From JACTUC01 sp964477685 (GTDB lineage: Archaea > Thermoproteota > Methanomethylicia > Methanomethylicales > Methanomethylicaceae), in NCBI GenBank assembly GCA_964477685.1, contig CAYZHK010000001.1, positions 1 to 60,090 of the forward strand: a DNA stretch of 60,090 bases, read 5' to 3'. Position 1 is the first letter of the stretch. Each line of letters opens with the position of its first letter. This document shows positions 56,714 through 60,090 of this stretch, piece after piece. Position numbers and translations under genes: made by a program. The notes under the pieces were generated by a model. It was not told the origin of the DNA. It did not search any database and worked only from the letters and a program-made list of their open reading frames with translations.

Positions 56714-57274
56714 TCAGGATTTCTTCCCTACAATCAGATAGTGCCCCTTCCCACAGTCAGTTGTCTTTATTGCCCTGAAGCCCACTACGGACATGAGCCT
56801 CTCCACTTCCTTCTCAGGGAGCCTCTTCCACAAGGGCGGTCCGTGGGTGGTGTTTGTCTTCTTCCAGTCCAAGTCCACCGTCTCCCCGCCCTGCTTGAGC
56901 ATCCTCATCGAGTTGGCCAAGACCCTCTCCTTGTCCTCGAAGTCGTGGAACGCATTGGCAAAGAAGACGATGTCCGCCCTGGAATCGAAGAGGATGGCCT
57001 CCTCCGCGCTGGCTGCCTTGAGCACAACATTCTTGAGCCCCAACGCCGAGGCCCTCTTTTCGACCTCTTCTAGGAACGCCGGATTGACATCGACGGCGTA
57101 AACCTTCCCCCCTTCCCCGACCATCTCTGCCGCAGGGATTGAGAAGAAGCCCGCTCCGCAGCCAATGTCCACAAAGACCATCCCCTTGGCCACTCCTATC
57201 CCCCTCAATAGCTTGTGGGGGTCCTGCGACCTCCTCCGAACATTTTCGTCTTGACGGAAGTGGCCGTGGCTCAT
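56714..57274 (-). CDS. Class I SAM-dependent methyltransferase (UbiE-like)
   Basis: The 186 residues contain motif I VFVDIGCGAGFFSIPAAEM, motif II VYAVDVNPAFLEEVE, then ADIVFFANAFHDFEDKERVL and GGETVDLDWKK. This is the Methyltransf_11/UbiE-like branch that methylates small molecules or arsenite. The usual arsenite Cys residues are not seen. It follows argS by 11 bases on the same strand and may be co-transcribed with it. Confidence 0.85.
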   Translation of the reverse strand: MSHGHFRQDENVRRRSQDPHKLLRGIGVAKGMVFVDIGCGAGFFSIPAAEMVGEGGKVYAVDVNPAFLEEVEKRASALGLKNVVLKAASAEEAILFDSRADIVFFANAFHDFEDKERVLANSMRMLKQGGETVDLDWKKTNTTHGPPLWKRLPEKEVERLMSVVGFRAIKTTDCGKGHYLIVGKKS

Positions 57275-57285
57275 GGTTCAGCCTC

Positions 57286-59232
57286 CTACATGCGCGAAGG
57301 CGCCTCTATGCCAAGCAATGCCAGGGCATTGGAAAGCACAACCTTGAAGGCCTCTACGAGCCTGAGCCTTGCCTCCCTAACTCCCCCCTCCTTTGACTTG
57401 AGCACAGGGACATTGTCATAGAATAGGTTGAACTTGGCAGCCAGGCCGTTGGCATATTCTGCCAGCATCTCTGGACGGAGAGTTCTTGAGGCCTCTGCCA
57501 CAGTCTCAGGGAAGGCGCCCAGCATGGTGATCAGGTCCTGCTCCTGGGTCGTAGCCAGAGAGCTGTAATCAGACTCCTGGCCGGGTCCACTCACCCTGCC
57601 AGCCTTGACCAGTATGTTGCTGGCCCTTGCATGGGCGTACTGGATGAAGGGGGCGCTGTTCTGCTCAAAGTTCAGCACCCTCTCCCATGTGAACGTGATC
57701 GGCTTATTGGACGCCACAGAGATTAGGGCATACCTGACTGCCCCCACCCCCACGAATTCGGAAATCCTCCTCCTCTCCTCCTCAGCCAGGTGGGGCGACT
57801 TCTTCGATACCTCGCTGTAGGCCCTCTCCGCCGCCTCATCGAGAACATCATCAAAGGCGATAAATCTCCCCCTCCGCCCTGACATCCTGTAGCCTGGGAG
57901 GTGTACCAGCTCATAGCTGAAGTGCACCAGCCTCTCTGCGAGTTCACCCTTGCCGAGGGCGTAGAGGGCTATCTTGAGCTGCAGCTGCGGCAGTTTCTGC
58001 TCTATGGATATTACGTTGATGACATCGTCCGCCCTTTGGAACTTCCAGAGCGTGTAGGCGATGTCCCTGGTGGTGTAGAGCGTGGTGCCGTCGGACCTCT
58101 TCAGAGTTAGCGGTGGTGTCTCATTTCTTATGGCATACTTCTCCTTCAGCCCGTACCTCTTGGCAGTCAGCTCGGCATCGAGTGTATAGGTGCCATCCTC
58201 CACCCTCACAAAATCGGTCTCTGCCAGCTCCGACACCACCTTCTCTGCGGCACCGCTCCAGGAGGCAATTTCGCTTTCCCAGTCCCAGCTGTCGAACCCT
58301 ATGCCCACTCTCCCCAGAGTCTCCCTGAATCCACCCAATGCCATATCCGAGAGCCCCCTTATCAGCCTGACAGCCTCCCGGTCCTTCCCCTCGTACCTCT
58401 TGAGGAGGTTGTTCACATCGGCGCTGGGATCCTGCGAGCTCAGCACAGCTGCGGTGATCTCATCAAAGAGTCTGCTGTCCTTCTCCCTGAGATCCTCGGC
58501 GGCCGCGACCCAGTCGTCGAGCTCCGTGATCCTCTCCCTAGCCTCTCCGTCTTTCCCCTCCCGCCTGAGGGCATCGATCTCCCCCTTGAGCCGCTTGATG
58601 TTCATCGCGCAACTCGTCCCGGCGTATATTCTGCCGATGAAGTGGTCGCCCTTCAGCCCCGCCCTCCTCTCGGATACCTTGCCGAAGCCGTAACTGGCCT
58701 GGGCGACCTGGAGGCCGACGTCATCGATGTAGAAGTGCCTCCTGACCTCGTCGCCCGAGGCGCTAAGGAGCCTGGCAAGGCAGTCGCCTATTACAGCGTT
58801 CCTTGCGCCACCTATGTGTATGGGGTGTATTGGGTTGACGCTGGTGTGCTCCACTATCACCTTCCTTCCCTTGGAGCCAGATCTGCCATAGGCGGCGCCG
58901 TGGGTGGACACGGCTCCAATCACAATCTTGGAGAAGGCTGCGAAATCGATGAAGTAGTTCACATATCCCCCGCCGGCGCACTCTACCTTGGACACAAGCT
59001 TGCGCTTGGCCGCCTCGCCCCTGGCGGCGATGCCCTTGGCCAGCTCCCTGGGGTCCCTGCCTGTTTTTTTGGCAACCGCAAATGTCGAGAATGATAGGTT
59101 GCCGTTTCCCCTTTCCTGGGGCACGGTGAGCCTCAGCTCGCCCTCCTGAACCTCAACCCCCTCCCCCAGGAGGGAATCCCTGGTCAATCTTGCGCACTCG
59201 GTCCTGAAGGCAGCAAAGGGATTGTTCACCAT
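57286..59232 (-). CDS. argS: Arginyl-tRNA synthetase
   Basis: The 648-residue class I synthetase has an N-terminal tRNA D-loop-binding domain (NPFAAFRTECARLTRDSL), the HIGH-equivalent NPIHPIHIGGARNAVIGD, the KMSKS-equivalent YRMSGRRGRFIAFDD, and a C-terminal DALR anticodon-binding domain ending RLVEAFKVVLSNALALLG. It charges tRNA-Arg. The substrate tRNA-Arg(CCG) is encoded 1.3 kb away. The length is typical. Confidence 0.97.
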   Translation of the reverse strand: MVNNPFAAFRTECARLTRDSLLGEGVEVQEGELRLTVPQERGNGNLSFSTFAVAKKTGRDPRELAKGIAARGEAAKRKLVSKVECAGGGYVNYFIDFAAFSKIVIGAVSTHGAAYGRSGSKGRKVIVEHTSVNPIHPIHIGGARNAVIGDCLARLLSASGDEVRRHFYIDDVGLQVAQASYGFGKVSERRAGLKGDHFIGRIYAGTSCAMNIKRLKGEIDALRREGKDGEARERITELDDWVAAAEDLREKDSRLFDEITAAVLSSQDPSADVNNLLKRYEGKDREAVRLIRGLSDMALGGFRETLGRVGIGFDSWDWESEIASWSGAAEKVVSELAETDFVRVEDGTYTLDAELTAKRYGLKEKYAIRNETPPLTLKRSDGTTLYTTRDIAYTLWKFQRADDVINVISIEQKLPQLQLKIALYALGKGELAERLVHFSYELVHLPGYRMSGRRGRFIAFDDVLDEAAERAYSEVSKKSPHLAEEERRRISEFVGVGAVRYALISVASNKPITFTWERVLNFEQNSAPFIQYAHARASNILVKAGRVSGPGQESDYSSLATTQEQDLITMLGAFPETVAEASRTLRPEMLAEYANGLAAKFNLFYDNVPVLKSKEGGVREARLRLVEAFKVVLSNALALLGIEAPSRM

Positions 59233-59368
59233 GCCGACCCACCGAATTCTCTAAATCAGAACTTCTCTTAACCTTATCGCCCTGCCTGCCCCTCCGCTCG
59301 GTCGCCCCGCTTCCCGCCCCACAATAAACCCTATATCCTCAGAGTCGGAACTGAGATTGGTGAGATCA

Positions 59369-60034
59369 TTGCTCGGAAGCAAGATTCTGAAAGTCTCGCC
59401 CTCCAGATCACCCACCAAGGAAGGTGCCCAGGGCGCACCAAAGGAAGTAGGAGGCATCGGTCTCAGCCTCCCCATTGTCCTGGTGATAGTCCTAATCGCC
59501 GTTGCCGGAATAATCGGGGTGCTGTATTTTACCCAGACATCCGCCCTCCAGGCCCAAAACCAGGTCCTCACCAATGAGAGGAATGCCCTCGCCACAAACT
59601 ACTCTCAACTCTCTGACCAGTATAGCGTCCTGATGGGCCAAAATCAGAACCTCCAGCAGATCTATGACAGCTTCTCCTCAGACCACTCCCTGCTTCAGGG
59701 GCAGTATCAGACCCTACTCGATATCCTGTCACTGGAGAACAGCACAACGCTGGCAGAGAACGTGATGGAAGTCATCCCCCAGGGCGGCTCAATGTCTCTG
59801 GAATATTCCTTCGAGTATGTGGGGTACATCGAAATCCAGTTTTCCTCGCCCAGCCCTCTTCACTTTACAATGACTTACAGCGACTACGGTACCGAGTGCA
59901 GAGTCCCAGCAGATGGCACGCCCACTGGAGGTCAAATCCGACTCCCGGCGCTTCTCGGCTCGAATGTCCTTAAGATCTTTAATGATGACGCCGCCCCGGC
60001 GCTTGTCACCTACACCATAAGCTATGTCAGCTGA
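59369..60034 (+). CDS. Membrane protein with coiled coil and C-terminal beta domain
   Basis: The 221 residues have a cytoplasmic N-terminus, one membrane helix (LPIVLVIVLIAVAGIIGVLYF), a coiled coil rich in Gln/Leu (LQAQNQVLTNERNALATNYS and so on, to about residue 120), and an outer beta-rich domain (MSLEYSFEYVGYIEIQFSS). The layout is that of archaeal surface or sensor proteins with an exposed domain; no family is recognised. TTG 59369 follows GGTGAGATCA at a good distance; TTG 59357 is upstream. Confidence 0.75.
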   Translation: MLGSKILKVSPSRSPTKEGAQGAPKEVGGIGLSLPIVLVIVLIAVAGIIGVLYFTQTSALQAQNQVLTNERNALATNYSQLSDQYSVLMGQNQNLQQIYDSFSSDHSLLQGQYQTLLDILSLENSTTLAENVMEVIPQGGSMSLEYSFEYVGYIEIQFSSPSPLHFTMTYSDYGTECRVPADGTPTGGQIRLPALLGSNVLKIFNDDAAPALVTYTISYVS

Positions 60035-60047
60035 GCCCTCAAGCACG

Positions 60048-60053
60048 TTTTTT
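60048..60053 (+). terminator. Candidate U-tract terminator
   Basis: A run of six T lies about 14 bases after the stop of the last gene. The evidence is only this short tract. Confidence 0.25.
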
Positions 60054-60090
60054 AGCGAAGAGTGTTAATTGGGTGGTGGGTCCGCTGGGA

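Noticed and set aside
1..60090. CRISPR array, insertion sequence, rRNA operon or replication origin
   Set aside because: No regularly spaced repeats, transposase, rRNA sequence, Cdc6/Orc1 gene or origin-like repeat cluster was seen.

Overview
The window is archaeal chromosome of moderately high GC. Markers visible in it are an archaeal histone, a group II chaperonin (thermosome) subunit, ribosomal protein S17e, a TFIIB-family factor, ABCE1/Rli1, a TFS/RPB9-like zinc ribbon, two Sm-like (Lsm) proteins, a beta-CASP RNase, archaeosine tRNA-guanine transglycosylase, a stand-alone GMP synthase PPase subunit, KEOPS Cgi121, and two tRNA genes with anticodon-loop introns that fold into bulge-helix-bulge (BHB) motifs. 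Many genes have TATA boxes 25-40 bases before the start, and several use TTG starts behind GGTG-type Shine-Dalgarno sites. I suspect an uncultivated TACK-group archaeon (Bathyarchaeia- or Methanomethylicia-like), but the sequence alone does not settle the lineage.

Layout. 1-1100: the end of a surface protein, tRNA-Phe, a candidate structured RNA and an intron-bearing tRNA-Gly. 1.1-1.8 kb: an Lsm-winged-helix protein and a tiny ORF. 1.8-14.8 kb: an alpha-glucan (glycogen) island with three GT4/GT5 glycosyltransferase genes (one only an N-terminal half), a large GH57 protein with DUF3536, MalQ, GlgB, a small winged-helix protein and a ROK sugar kinase, and on the opposite strand a GalT-like protein with a second GH57 protein whose catalytic residues look altered. 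14.8-17.1 kb: AmmeMemoRadiSam-type radical SAM enzyme, homoserine dehydrogenase, tRNA-Ala. 17.1-18.5 kb: an AT-rich stretch followed by a dolichol/phytol-kinase-like gene with no normal start and an in-frame TGA. 18.5-30.7 kb: an ABC exporter, CDGSH and thioredoxin-like proteins, GuaAB, PrsW-like protease, MsrA, an MBL hydrolase, a membrane-anchored tandem AAA ATPase and small redox/acetyltransferase genes. 30.8-37.7 kb: tRNA-Val, GlyA, beta-CASP RNase, a PAC2 protein ending in an HbYX motif, and a PHP-TgtA-Lsm operon.

38-45.4 kb is the most unusual part. A divergent TFB paralog with a palindrome before its start adjoins four small membrane/pilin-like genes. These diverge from an operon encoding a small coiled-coil protein, a GspE/TadA-type secretion ATPase, a platform protein split into two genes, a Flp-like prepilin and a membrane-anchored HerA/VirB4-like ATPase. 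This looks like a Tad/type IV pilus machine joined to a DNA-translocase-type ATPase, reminiscent of archaeal DNA-exchange (Ced/Ted) systems.

45.4-60 kb is mainly information processing: AK6-like kinase, thermosome, histone, S17e with a long acidic tail, a ParB-fold protein resembling ADP-dependent serine kinase, a MoaD-like protein, a phosphoribosyltransferase, a tRNA-modification group (Cgi121, THUMP/Tan1-like, Sua5), a 43-residue acidic microprotein, a TFS-like zinc ribbon, ABCE1, HtpX, tRNA-Arg with a textbook BHB intron, ArgS and a membrane coiled-coil protein. No insertion sequence, CRISPR array, rRNA gene or replication origin was seen.
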